From: an uncultured Anaerovibrio sp.
GTDB taxonomy: Bacteria > Bacillota > Negativicutes > Selenomonadales > Selenomonadaceae
NCBI GenBank assembly: GCA_900768695.1
Contig: CAAGDY010000504.1
Location: 1-18,788, forward strand
Direction of reading: 5' to 3'
DNA: 18,788 bases
The notes under the pieces are model-generated. The model was not told the origin of the DNA and did no database searches. It was given only the letters and a program-made list of their open reading frames with translations. A program made the position numbers and the translations under genes. Below are positions 8,084 to 15,850 of the stretch, piece after piece; within the stretch, counting starts at the first letter, position 1, and each line of letters begins with the position of its first letter.

Positions 8084-8545
8084 CTATTCACGGCTGTTTT
8101 CCGACAGGATATCCAGCTCCTTCTTAAAGCTCTGAATATCCGTAAAACGGCGGTACACGGATGCAAAACGTATATAGGCAACCTGGTCAAAATTCTTCAG
8201 CATGGCAAGGGCCTCCTCGCCAATAGCCTTGGAAGGAACCTCCTGCTCATAATGGCGGCGCAGATTCTGCTCAATGTCGTGAGCCAGCGCCATGACGCTT
8301 TCCAGCGATTTGTCGCGCTTGTCACAGGAGCGTATCAGTCCGTTCAACAGCTTGTTCCTGTCAAAAACCTGACGGGTGCCGTCATGCTTGACCACCATAA
8401 GGGGAAGCTGTTCCACTGTTTCAAAGGTTGTAAAACGCCGTCCACAATTCTGGCAGCCCCTGCGACGCCTTATGGTATGCCCTCCATCTACGGCTCTTGA
8501 ATCTATAACACGACAATCCGGAGTAAAACAATATGGACAACGCAT
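8084..8545 (-). CDS. nrdR: NrdR, ATP-cone transcriptional repressor of ribonucleotide reductase genes
   Basis: 153 residues, the normal length. The N-terminal zinc ribbon uses C3, C6, C31 and C34 (MRCPYC...GCQNCGRRF), followed by the ATP-cone domain (about 48-138) with VFDRNKLLNGLIRSC. NrdR senses ATP/dATP and binds paired NrdR boxes ahead of nrd operons. No nrd gene is present in this window, so its targets lie elsewhere. The ATG directly follows the TAG stop of the upstream YgiQ gene (TAGATG) with a GGTGAAG ribosome site inside that gene, which indicates tight translational coupling. Confidence 0.96.
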   Translation of the reverse strand: MRCPYCFTPDCRVIDSRAVDGGHTIRRRRGCQNCGRRFTTFETVEQLPLMVVKHDGTRQVFDRNKLLNGLIRSCDKRDKSLESVMALAHDIEQNLRRHYEQEVPSKAIGEEALAMLKNFDQVAYIRFASVYRRFTDIQSFKKELDILSENSRE

Positions 8546-10495
8546 CTACTTCACCAACTTTTTCCTGTTTCTATTATTTTTGCTGCCACGGCAGCTGCTA
8601 TCTTTTCCCGTATTTTTTGCCCTGCTCTGCAGGCGGGCACTTTTCCTGTCCGGCGCGGGCTCCCGCTTTGCCTTGCCTCCATCCTTCCTGTCAGGACCGG
8701 CGTTTTTCTTCACCGGACGAATCAGGCATTTTGGCCCGTAGCCGATTAAATCACGGCGGCCGGCCTTTTCCAGTGCCTTATGCACCAGCTCATAATTTCC
8801 CGGCAGCCAGAACTGCATCAGGGCCCGCTGCATGGCCTTTTCTTCCGGCGACTTGGCGGAATACACCTGCTGTCCTGTCAGGGGATTCAGCCCTGTGTAC
8901 CACATGCAGGTTGACAGGGTTCCCGGCGTCGGAATAAAATCCTGCACCTGCTCCGGATGATAGCCCATTTCCCTGATAAATTCCGCCAGTTCAATGGCAT
9001 CCTCCAGATGGCTGCCGGGATGGCTGGACATAAAATACGGCACAAGATACTGTTTTTTGCCCAGTTGCCTGTTCATCCGCTCAAATCTTTCTACAAAGCG
9101 GCGGTATACCTGGCTATTGGATTTTCCCATCAGGCGTGTTACCCTGTCAGAAATATGCTCCGGAGCAATCTTCAGCTGGCCGCTGATATGATGCTCACAA
9201 AGCTCGCGCAGAAAATCATCCTTGGCCAGCATGAGATAATCAAAGCGGATGCCGGACCGGATAAATACCTTTTTCACCCCCGGCAGGCAACGCAGCTTCC
9301 GCAGAAGGGCGAGATAACCGCTCTGGTCGGCGACCAGATTCCTGCACACCTCCGGCGACAGGCACGGCTTGCCATGGCAGGTGCCGCGCTTTAGCTGCAT
9401 ATCACAGGCAGTGCGATGAAAATTGGCTGTCGGGCCGCCTACATCGTGAATATAGCCCTTAAAGTCAGGCTGTTTCACCATTATTTCCGCTTCCCGCAGA
9501 ATAGACGCATCGCTCCTGGCCTGAATAATCCTTCCCTGATGAGAGATAATGGCACAGAAGCTGCAGCCGCCAAAACAGCCGCGCTGGGCCGTAATGCTGA
9601 ATTTGACCTCCCTGATGGCAGGCACGCCGCCGTCCTTATCATACATCGGGTGCCATGTGCGCATATATGGCAAGTCATAAATCTCGTCCATTTCCTCTGT
9701 AGACAGAGGCATGGCAGGAGGGTTCTGCACTATGCACCACCTGCCGTTCTGCTGGGCCAGCCTCTTGCCACGAAAAGCATCCTGCTCCAGATACTCCGTC
9801 CGAAAGGCATCAGCAAAGGCTTCCTTGCTTTTTTTGGCCTCTGCTAGTGACGGTAGTGCTTCATAGTCCCATATATAGTCAAAATTGGGCACCCGAAAAC
9901 AGGTCCCCTGCACATCCTGAATATTCTGAATTTCTACGCCCTGATGAAGCTGGGCGGCAATCTCTATCAGCTGGCGTTCCCCCATGCCGTAAACCAGCAG
10001 GTCTGCATCGCAGTCAGCCAAAATGGACGGCCGCACCTCATCCGACCAGTAATCGTAATGGGCAAAACGTCTTAGACTGGCCTCAATGCCGCCAATGATA
10101 ATCGGCACCTCACTGCCCCAGCATTCACGCAATCTCCGGGTATATACGCTGACAGCTCTTTCCGGCCTGCGTCCCGGCTTTCCTCCCGGAGAATAGGAAT
10201 CGTCGTGCCGCAGGCGCTTGGCGGCAGTATAGCGGTTGAGCTGGGAATCAAGGTTGCCGCTGGACACAAGAAAACCCAGCCTGGGCTTGCCCAGGCTGGC
10301 GAAATCCTTCATACCATGCCAATCAGGCTGGGGAATAATGCCCACCCTGTAGCCGTGCCTTTCCAGCAGGCGGCACAAAATAGCCGGACCGAAGCTGGGA
10401 TGGTCCACATATGCATCCCCGGACACAAAGATAAAATCCAGTTCCTCCCAGCCACGCTCCTCCATATCTTTCCTTGTTACAGGCAGAAAACTCAT
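8546..10495 (-). CDS. YgiQ-family (UPF0313) radical SAM protein
   Basis: 649 residues. The N-terminus has the family blocks FVSGDAYVDHPSFG and IIGGIEASLRR. The radical SAM cluster is C307-x3-C311-x2-C314 (RGCFGGCSFCAI). Downstream are DVGGPTANF, a cysteine-containing segment around GTCHGKPCLSPEVC, IRSGIRFDY, KIAPEHIS and VQDFIPTPGT, all typical of YgiQ. Residues from about 595 to the end are strongly basic and low in complexity, as in the tails of other YgiQ proteins, and might contact nucleic acid. The substrate of the family is not known. The start at 10495 has AAGGAG 6 bases upstream. The gap to rodZ is 25 bases, so it is probably in the rodZ transcript. Confidence 0.9.
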   Translation of the reverse strand: MSFLPVTRKDMEERGWEELDFIFVSGDAYVDHPSFGPAILCRLLERHGYRVGIIPQPDWHGMKDFASLGKPRLGFLVSSGNLDSQLNRYTAAKRLRHDDSYSPGGKPGRRPERAVSVYTRRLRECWGSEVPIIIGGIEASLRRFAHYDYWSDEVRPSILADCDADLLVYGMGERQLIEIAAQLHQGVEIQNIQDVQGTCFRVPNFDYIWDYEALPSLAEAKKSKEAFADAFRTEYLEQDAFRGKRLAQQNGRWCIVQNPPAMPLSTEEMDEIYDLPYMRTWHPMYDKDGGVPAIREVKFSITAQRGCFGGCSFCAIISHQGRIIQARSDASILREAEIMVKQPDFKGYIHDVGGPTANFHRTACDMQLKRGTCHGKPCLSPEVCRNLVADQSGYLALLRKLRCLPGVKKVFIRSGIRFDYLMLAKDDFLRELCEHHISGQLKIAPEHISDRVTRLMGKSNSQVYRRFVERFERMNRQLGKKQYLVPYFMSSHPGSHLEDAIELAEFIREMGYHPEQVQDFIPTPGTLSTCMWYTGLNPLTGQQVYSAKSPEEKAMQRALMQFWLPGNYELVHKALEKAGRRDLIGYGPKCLIRPVKKNAGPDRKDGGKAKREPAPDRKSARLQSRAKNTGKDSSCRGSKNNRNRKKLVK

Positions 10496-10520
10496 ACAAA
10501 CTCCTTGCTACGCGCTGACA

Positions 10521-11600
10521 TCATCCCTGCGGCGCAGCTGGCTGTCCTGATTCAGCCGCTGATGCTGCAGGAGCGGCCGAATCAGCCGGCTGTTCCTGCG
10601 GCTGTACATCGGCTCCCGCCGGAGCCTCGGCCTGCACCGGTTCCCTGTAGCTCTCCTGAACCTGTTCCTCCGCATAGGAGGCAGCAGACTCACTGCCTGC
10701 CTCCTGACGAGGCACAGAAGCGGCGGCATTGCTTCCATTGCTGTTTCCATCAGCCTTGCTTTCGTCCGTCCTGACAAATTCACGCTCAGCAATCTGGCCA
10801 ATTTCTCCCAGCGTGCCTACATCCTGGCCGTTAAAGGTTATCTGTATGCCACCGGCATTGCCAGCCCGTATATCCACGCGCTCCTTGCCCTTCCATGACA
10901 TTTCCTTGCCCTTTTCAACAGTTCCCTCAAAGGCGGCCTGACCGTCAACCCTTACAGAAATCCAGCAATTCTCCAGCATTTTGGCGGTAATCTCCACACC
11001 GTCATACTTCACCGGAGCCGCGGCTTCCTGCTTCACAGCTTCCTCCTGCTTTATTGTCGGCTTGCTGACAGCCGCAGGGTCACTTCCTTCGTCCATAAAA
11101 GCAATATACACACCGCCGAGAAAAACCGCCATGATGCCCAGCAAAATCAAAAATTTCTTTGAGCCGCTCTTTTCCTCACGTTCCAGGCTGTGACGATACT
11201 CATCACCCGCCGCAAAGAGGTTTGTCCCCCCTTTTGCACCGGTATAGCCGACACTGCTCCCGGCTTTCGTCAGGGTATCCCTTCCCTTTTTTTCCTTTCG
11301 GCCAAAAAACGTTTTTTTGGTTCCCTTTCCCTCGTCCTCTGCAGGCATATCTGCAGGCTGGACAACCTTCACAATATTGCGCTCCGCGTCATACTGCTCC
11401 AGCAGGGAATCACCATCTATCTGCAAGAATCTGGAATAGTTTCTGATAAACCCCTTGGCATAAACATCACCGGGAAGCTCATCATAGCTGCCTTTTTCGA
11501 TAGCTTCCAGATACACATCTCGAATACTGGTCTCATTCGCTACGTCAGCAATGCTCAGGCCCTGCTTTTCACGCTCGCGACGAAGAATCTCCCCAACCAT
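10521..11600 (-). CDS. rodZ: RodZ-like membrane-anchored helix-turn-helix protein (cell shape)
   Basis: 359 residues. The N-terminal HTH_25 domain (1-75, with LRREREKQGLSIADVANET and LPGDVYAKGFIRNYSRFL) is followed by a basic linker. One transmembrane helix lies at about 150-168, preceded by Lys/Arg residues, so the N-terminus should be cytoplasmic. A DUF4115 domain (about 200-278) follows. RodZ links MreB to the cell wall elongation machinery; the HTH in this family usually contacts MreB instead of DNA. Residues about 279-359 form an extra Ala/Pro/Glu/Gln-rich tail that would be outside the cytoplasmic membrane. The ribosome site AGGAGG lies 7 bases before the ATG. It has its own promoter and leads the long gene cluster. 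Confidence 0.9.
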   Translation of the reverse strand: MVGEILRREREKQGLSIADVANETSIRDVYLEAIEKGSYDELPGDVYAKGFIRNYSRFLQIDGDSLLEQYDAERNIVKVVQPADMPAEDEGKGTKKTFFGRKEKKGRDTLTKAGSSVGYTGAKGGTNLFAAGDEYRHSLEREEKSGSKKFLILLGIMAVFLGGVYIAFMDEGSDPAAVSKPTIKQEEAVKQEAAAPVKYDGVEITAKMLENCWISVRVDGQAAFEGTVEKGKEMSWKGKERVDIRAGNAGGIQITFNGQDVGTLGEIGQIAEREFVRTDESKADGNSNGSNAAASVPRQEAGSESAASYAEEQVQESYREPVQAEAPAGADVQPQEQPADSAAPAASAAESGQPAAPQG

Positions 11601-11620
11601 AATTCGACCTCCTAATTTTT

Positions 11621-11643
11621 AGCATGGCCTCACACCCCATGCT
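11621..11643. repeat. Inverted repeat in the rodZ 5' leader
   Basis: Seven-base perfect arms AGCATGG (11621-11627) and CCATGCT (11637-11643) are separated by 9 bases. They lie between the predicted transcription start (about 11659) and the rodZ ribosome site (about 11607-11612). No T-run follows on the minus strand, so it is not a terminator. It may be an operator or an mRNA structure affecting rodZ translation. Confidence 0.45.
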
Positions 11644-11665
11644 GTTTTAATTAACTAACTACTAT

Positions 11666-11693
11666 ATTATAACATGTAAATTTCTCAATACAA
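11666..11693 (-). promoter_or_regulatory. Probable sigma-A-type promoter of rodZ
   Basis: On the minus strand TTGTAT (11688-11693) and a perfect TATAAT (11666-11671) are 16 bases apart. A TG one base before the -10 gives an extended -10 element. The start site would be near 11659, about 60 bases before the rodZ ATG. It lies in the 108-base gap after the Rrf2 gene and marks the likely start of the large downstream transcription unit. Confidence 0.75.
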
Positions 11694-11708
11694 TAGCCCT
11701 GCACAGGT

Positions 11709-12131
11709 CTATTTTCCTGGTTTTTGGCTTAATTCAGCCAGAGTTATGGAATCAAGCACCTCATTGATTTTTGTGCCAATTCTGGCCCAGACACTGCGGC
11801 GGCTGCATACGTCAGCCTTCTGGCAGACAAAAGGCTCATCACCATCCATCAGCATACAATCCGCAAAGGCTATAGGGCCTTCCATGGCCACTATTATTTC
11901 GCCAATTGTAATTTCCTCCGGCCTCTTGGCCAGCATATAGCCACCCTGCGCTCCCCGCATGCTCTTTACAAAGCCTGCTTTGCGCAGGGTTCCCATCAGC
12001 TGTTCCAGATAGTTTTCAGAAATTTCCTGCCGTTCAGCAATGGATTTCAGGGCAACAGGCCCTGTCCCATATTCATTTGCCAAATCATGCAGGGCCAATA
12101 CGCCATATCTTCCTCTTTGAGATAGCTTCAT
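11709..12131 (-). CDS. Rrf2/IscR-family transcriptional regulator, probable Fe-S sensor
   Basis: 140 residues. The N-terminal winged HTH has the Rrf2 hallmarks MKLSQRGRYGVLAL, ISENYLEQLMGTLRKAGFV and MRGAQGGYMLAK. Three cysteines at positions 92, 103 and 109 sit in the segment that carries the cluster ligands in IscR-type proteins, so binding of an iron-sulfur cluster is likely but the spacing is not identical to E. coli IscR. Candidate roles are control of iron-sulfur assembly or of cysteine/redox metabolism. No isc, suf or cys gene is adjacent. It begins 14 bases after the membrane/kinase fusion gene, with AGAGGTG before the ATG, so the two are probably one operon. Confidence 0.88.
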   Translation of the reverse strand: MKLSQRGRYGVLALHDLANEYGTGPVALKSIAERQEISENYLEQLMGTLRKAGFVKSMRGAQGGYMLAKRPEEITIGEIIVAMEGPIAFADCMLMDGDEPFVCQKADVCSRRSVWARIGTKINEVLDSITLAELSQKPGK

Positions 12132-12145
12132 ATATCACACCTCTT

Positions 12146-13474
12146 TCAGAACTGAATCAATCTAAACTCCTTTATCAGCTGAATCAGAATAGCCGCTGTC
12201 CTGTCCACCCCATAGCGGCTGGATTTTACGGTTATATCGTAGTTCTCACTATTTCCCCACTCCATGGCAGAAAACTGCTGGCAGTGGTTTTTTCTATCAT
12301 TGGCATAGGCCCTGATTTTCTCCCTGGCCTCCTCCATAGGAATGGCCTCCTTGCGCATAACGCGCCCGACGCGCTCATTTTCATCAGCAGTGATAAATAT
12401 GTGCAGGGAGTTTTTGTGGTTCTGCAGGATATAATTGGCCAGGCGCCCGACTATCACGCAGGAATCCTTGGCCGCAATCTCCTGAATCACCTGGGCCTCC
12501 AGCCGGAATATCTGCTCCGGCAGTGGCACCTCATTTTCAGGAAATGAGCCTGCATACCAGTCGAAAAGCGTATACAGGGCCGTGCTGGTAATCTTTTCCT
12601 CGTGCCTGTGCAGATACTCAGCGGCAAAATCACTGCGCTCTGCGGCCATCTTGATAATCTCCGTATCATAGTACGGCAAATCCAGCTCATGGGCAATGCG
12701 TTTGGCAATCGTCCGCCCACCACTGCCGTACTCATGGGACACAGTCAGCACAAAATGCCTTTCGGACACCTCCGGCACCGCCTGGCGCTCCCGCTCCTTC
12801 TGAATCAGGTTTTCCGGCAGCAGCAGATAGGTAAGCGATTTCAGGTAGACAGTGAACAGGCGGATTTCCGTGCCGCACAAAAATGCTGTCACCAGCGTTC
12901 CCTCGCGAACAGCCTTCAGCTCCCCTACAAAGGCGAGGCACAGAACAGCCGCCACCACAGTCATGCACAGGTCAGAAGCAACACGGACACTGGTATAGCG
13001 TTTTCCCAGCTTTTCAGCCACTATCTGCAAAAAAGAATCCATCGGCAGCAGCGTTACCCTGGCAATGATGCCAAAGTAGGTACCAAAGGCCATAATACTA
13101 CAGCCCGCCAGAAGCATCAGCACCTTGGCATAATAGCTTTCCAGCACCAGTGGAGCCATACATTCCAGGGACAAATCAATAAAATAGCCAAAAACCACCG
13201 TCATGCCGCTTTGCAGGACAAGCACTCTTTTATCCAGGCCTTTCTTGAGAACCGGCTGGATAAATATCGTAACCAGGTTCATGATAGCTGTCCAGGCGCC
13301 TACCGTTATGGAAGGAATAATCAAGGCAAATGTATAAGGCAGTGAGGAAATCGGCGATACACCTAAAGATGATTTAATCAAGCACGCCACACCAAAGCCC
13401 ATGAAAACCAAGCCCAGTGCAAAGACCAGAAAACGTCTGGCCAGTTCTGAAGGCGATTGTTTAATCTCTTTCAT
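12146..13474 (-). CDS. Fusion protein: YczE/DUF6198-like membrane domain plus cytidylate-kinase-like P-loop domain
   Basis: 442 residues in two parts. Residues about 12-220 contain about five hydrophobic segments with YczE/YitT-like blocks such as GFGVACLIKSSLGVSPISSL and VTLLPMDSFLQIVAEKLGKR. After a short charged linker, residues about 241-440 match the cytidylate kinase-like family (Pfam PF13189 as I recall it). They include a P-loop-like HEYGSGGRTIAKRIA at about 247-260, LPYYDTEI, CVIVGRLANYIL and IFITADENERVGRVM. The phosphate-binding loop looks intact, so nucleotide binding is likely; the substrate is unknown and it is not the housekeeping Cmk type. The start at 13474 has GAGGTGA about 6 bases upstream. 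A GTG at 13495 lies inside the terminator tail and is unlikely. It is followed closely by the Rrf2 gene. Confidence 0.85.
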   Translation of the reverse strand: MKEIKQSPSELARRFLVFALGLVFMGFGVACLIKSSLGVSPISSLPYTFALIIPSITVGAWTAIMNLVTIFIQPVLKKGLDKRVLVLQSGMTVVFGYFIDLSLECMAPLVLESYYAKVLMLLAGCSIMAFGTYFGIIARVTLLPMDSFLQIVAEKLGKRYTSVRVASDLCMTVVAAVLCLAFVGELKAVREGTLVTAFLCGTEIRLFTVYLKSLTYLLLPENLIQKERERQAVPEVSERHFVLTVSHEYGSGGRTIAKRIAHELDLPYYDTEIIKMAAERSDFAAEYLHRHEEKITSTALYTLFDWYAGSFPENEVPLPEQIFRLEAQVIQEIAAKDSCVIVGRLANYILQNHKNSLHIFITADENERVGRVMRKEAIPMEEAREKIRAYANDRKNHCQQFSAMEWGNSENYDITVKSSRYGVDRTAAILIQLIKEFRLIQF

Positions 13475-13486
13475 CAAAGTCACCTC

Positions 13487-13540
13487 AAAAAACACGAGGC
13501 CCGCACTATAGCATAACCTATGCAGCTACTTGCGGGCCTC
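13487..13540 (-). terminator. Strong intrinsic terminator after pnp, abutting the next ribosome site
   Basis: Perfect 10-base arms GAGGCCCGCA (13496-13505) and TGCGGGCCTC (13531-13540) enclose a 25-base loop that can itself pair (GCATA with TATGC). On the minus strand the stem is followed by GTG and then six T (13487-13492). The T-run is immediately followed by the GAGGTGA ribosome site of the fusion gene. It should end the pnp transcript, and because of its position could also act as an attenuator for the downstream gene. Confidence 0.85.
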
Positions 13541-13550
13541 GAACATATTC

Positions 13551-13556
13551 ATTATA
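13551..13556 (-). promoter_or_regulatory. Possible -10 box upstream of the fusion gene
   Basis: A perfect TATAAT on the minus strand lies between the pnp stop and the 13496-13540 hairpin. The region 15-17 bases upstream has only a poor -35 match (such as GAACTT), so this is weak. If used, the transcript would start near 13544 and the hairpin would be at its extreme 5' end. Confidence 0.35.
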
Positions 13557-13582
13557 CCGTGTAATCGTAAAAAGTTCTGCCC

Positions 13583-13598
13583 GGGCTCCTGTGAGCCC
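13583..13598. repeat. Short GC-rich hairpin downstream of pnp
   Basis: Six-base arms GGGCTC and GAGCCC with a 4-base loop. A run of five T on the minus strand (13569-13573) lies 9 bases away, too far for a canonical terminator. It may protect the pnp mRNA end or be a remnant terminator in tandem with the stronger hairpin to its left. Confidence 0.4.
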
Positions 13599-13627
13599 TT
13601 ATCAAAGCCAAAATCCTTTCAGTCAGC

Positions 13628-15697
13628 TTAGAGCAAAACCTTGTGGGATACATTCACACGACCCTTCTGGTCAATCTCAGTAACCTTGACCTCCAGCTCG
13701 TCACCCACCTGTACATAATCCTCAACCTTTTCCACACGCTTCTTATCCAGCTGGGAAATATGGCAAAGACCCTCACGACCCGGAAGCAGCTCCACAAAAG
13801 CACCAAAAGCCATCAGGCGGGTAACCTTGCCCTTGTAAACCTGTCCTACCTCAACCTCGCGGACAATTTCCTCAATGGCGGCCACAGCAGCGGCAGAAGC
13901 CTCTACGCTGGTAGCGGAAATGCGTACCGTGCCGTCATCATCGATATCAATCTGTACGCCGCAGTCATCGATAATCTTCTTGATAACCTTGCCGCCCGGC
14001 CCGATAACCTCACGAATCTTATCAGGCTTAATCTGCATGGTAGTAACACGCGGTGCATACTTGCTCAGTTCCTTGTTCGGCTCGCTGATGCACTCCAGCA
14101 TCCTGCCGAGAATAAATGCACGGCCGCGCTTTGCCTGCTCCAGGGCTGAAGCAAGAATCTCACGGGAAATGCCCTTAATCTTGATATCCATCTGAATGGC
14201 AGTAACGCCCTCGGTGGTACCGGCCACCTTGAAGTCCATATCGCCCAGAGCATCCTCCATGCCCTGAATATCAGTCAGAATGGTATAATCATCCCCATCC
14301 TTGACAAGTCCCATTGCCACACCGGATACAGGACGCTTAATTGGCACGCCTGCATGCATCAGGGAAAGGGTACTGCCGCAGACGGAGCCCATGGAGCTGG
14401 AGCCGTTGGACTCAAGCACCTCGGAAACCATGCGGATGGTATAAGGGAATTCCTCAGTAGAAGGAATAACCGGTACCAGCGCACGCTCAGCCAGCGCGCC
14501 ATGGCCGATTTCGCGGCGTCCCGGACCACGTACAGGACGGGCCTCACCCACGGAATAGCCAGGGAAATTGTACTGATGGATGTAGTGCTTGCTGGTTTCT
14601 ACGCCCAGTCCGTCCAGCACCTGCTCATCTCCCAGGGAGCCGAGAGTGGTGATGGTCAGTATCTGGGTCTGACCGCGGGTAAAGAGCCCGGAGCCGTGAG
14701 TTCTAGGCAACAGGCCTACCTCACAGCTGATAGGACGAACCTCCTCAACCTCGCGCCCGTCAGGACGAATCTTTTCCTTGGTAATCATGCGGCGGACGAT
14801 TTCCTTGACAATCTTGTGCAGCATGTAAGGAATCTCCTTGACTGCATCAGGATAAATCTCCAGAAAATGCTCCAGAGCCTCTGCCTTTACAGCGGCAATA
14901 TGCTCATCACGGGCCAGCTTATCCGGGTTTCTTACCGCCTCATCAAGCTTGGCGGTAGCGTACTCGCGGATAGCCTGCTCCATTTCCTCCGGCACGGCAA
15001 ACAGCTTTACCTCACGCTTTGCCTTGCCCACAGCCTTCTGCATTTCATCCTGGAAGGCGACGATTTTCTTGATTTCCTCATGGCCAAAGAGAATAGCCTC
15101 AAGGATAACCTCTTCCGGCAGCTCATTGGCACCGGCCTCAACCATCATTACCGCATCACGGGAACCGGCAATGGTCAGGTTCAGGTCAGAAGCCTCACGC
15201 TGCTCAACGGTAGGGTTGATGACAAACTCGCCGTCAACGCGTCCCACACGGACACCGGCTATAGGCCCCAGGAAAGGAATATCAGAAATAGTCAGGGCGC
15301 AGGAAGCACCAATCATGGCCGCAATCTCCGGTGCATTGTCATGCTCTACGGAGAGAACAGTAGCTACAATCTGCACATCGTTTCTATAGCCCTCCGGAAA
15401 CAGAGGACGAATAGGGCGGTCAATCAGGCGGCTGCACAAAATAGCAGATTCGCCAGGACGCCCCTCTCTCTTTATAAAACCGCCAGGAATCTTGCCGACA
15501 GCGTACATCTTCTCCTCATAATCAACGGTCAGCGGGAAGAAGTCAACGCCTTCACGCGGCTCCTCAGAAGCGGTAGCAGTAACCAAAACAACAGTCTCGC
15601 CATAGCGGACCAAAGCGGCACCATTGGCCTGTTTTGCCATCTTGCCGGTCTCAACGGTAAATGTTCTGCCGCCAAGCTGCATTTCAAAACTTTCCAT
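13628..15697 (-). CDS. pnp: Polynucleotide phosphorylase
   Basis: Phosphorolytic 3'-to-5' exoribonuclease of the degradosome. 689 residues, normal length. Two RNase PH-like domains are visible: the first with FFPLTVDYEEKMYAVGKIPGG, and the second with THGSGLFTRGQTQ and the acidic active-site region around LTDIQGMEDALGDMDFKVAG. An intervening helical segment lies between them. The KH domain (IREVIGPGGKVIKKI) and the C-terminal S1 domain (YKGKVTRLMAFGAFVEL, then GREGLCHISQL) are complete. The ATG at 15697 has AGGAGG 9 bases upstream; a TTG one codon earlier is less likely. No rpsO lies next to it in this window, unlike the common rpsO-pnp order. It has its own promoter and terminator. Confidence 0.98.
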   Translation of the reverse strand: MESFEMQLGGRTFTVETGKMAKQANGAALVRYGETVVLVTATASEEPREGVDFFPLTVDYEEKMYAVGKIPGGFIKREGRPGESAILCSRLIDRPIRPLFPEGYRNDVQIVATVLSVEHDNAPEIAAMIGASCALTISDIPFLGPIAGVRVGRVDGEFVINPTVEQREASDLNLTIAGSRDAVMMVEAGANELPEEVILEAILFGHEEIKKIVAFQDEMQKAVGKAKREVKLFAVPEEMEQAIREYATAKLDEAVRNPDKLARDEHIAAVKAEALEHFLEIYPDAVKEIPYMLHKIVKEIVRRMITKEKIRPDGREVEEVRPISCEVGLLPRTHGSGLFTRGQTQILTITTLGSLGDEQVLDGLGVETSKHYIHQYNFPGYSVGEARPVRGPGRREIGHGALAERALVPVIPSTEEFPYTIRMVSEVLESNGSSSMGSVCGSTLSLMHAGVPIKRPVSGVAMGLVKDGDDYTILTDIQGMEDALGDMDFKVAGTTEGVTAIQMDIKIKGISREILASALEQAKRGRAFILGRMLECISEPNKELSKYAPRVTTMQIKPDKIREVIGPGGKVIKKIIDDCGVQIDIDDDGTVRISATSVEASAAAVAAIEEIVREVEVGQVYKGKVTRLMAFGAFVELLPGREGLCHISQLDKKRVEKVEDYVQVGDELEVKVTEIDQKGRVNVSHKVLL

Positions 15698-15743
15698 CAA
15701 GTTTTTCCTCCTAAATTCTCAATCATTTATTGCATACTCTGTG

Positions 15744-15772
15744 ATTATAGCATACCGCTTGGCAATTTACAA
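15744..15772 (-). promoter_or_regulatory. Probable sigma-A-type promoter of pnp
   Basis: On the minus strand TTGTAA (15767-15772) and TATAAT (15744-15749) are 17 bases apart, with TG one base before the -10 (extended -10). The start would be near 15737, giving a short leader of about 40 bases before the pnp ATG. Confidence 0.8.
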
Positions 15773-15850
15773 GTTTCTGTGCCCTGATATTGCTGCTCCC
15801 TGCAACTGATAACCGGAATCCAGTCTTCCACGGCGGCTTTTTATACCCCA

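Noticed and set aside
8533..8937. Plus-strand frames opposite the basic tail of the YgiQ gene
   Set aside because: The tail codons are Lys/Arg-rich and give open antisense frames; no start signal or known motif.
12602..13345. Plus-strand open frame of 247 codons opposite the membrane/kinase fusion gene
   Set aside because: Antisense shadow with biased composition and no family features; the minus-strand frame has clear domains.
14354..15787. Plus-strand open frame of 477 codons opposite pnp
   Set aside because: It lies almost wholly antisense to the highly conserved pnp gene, has no recognisable domain, no ribosome site and no promoter; it is a by-product of pnp codon use.
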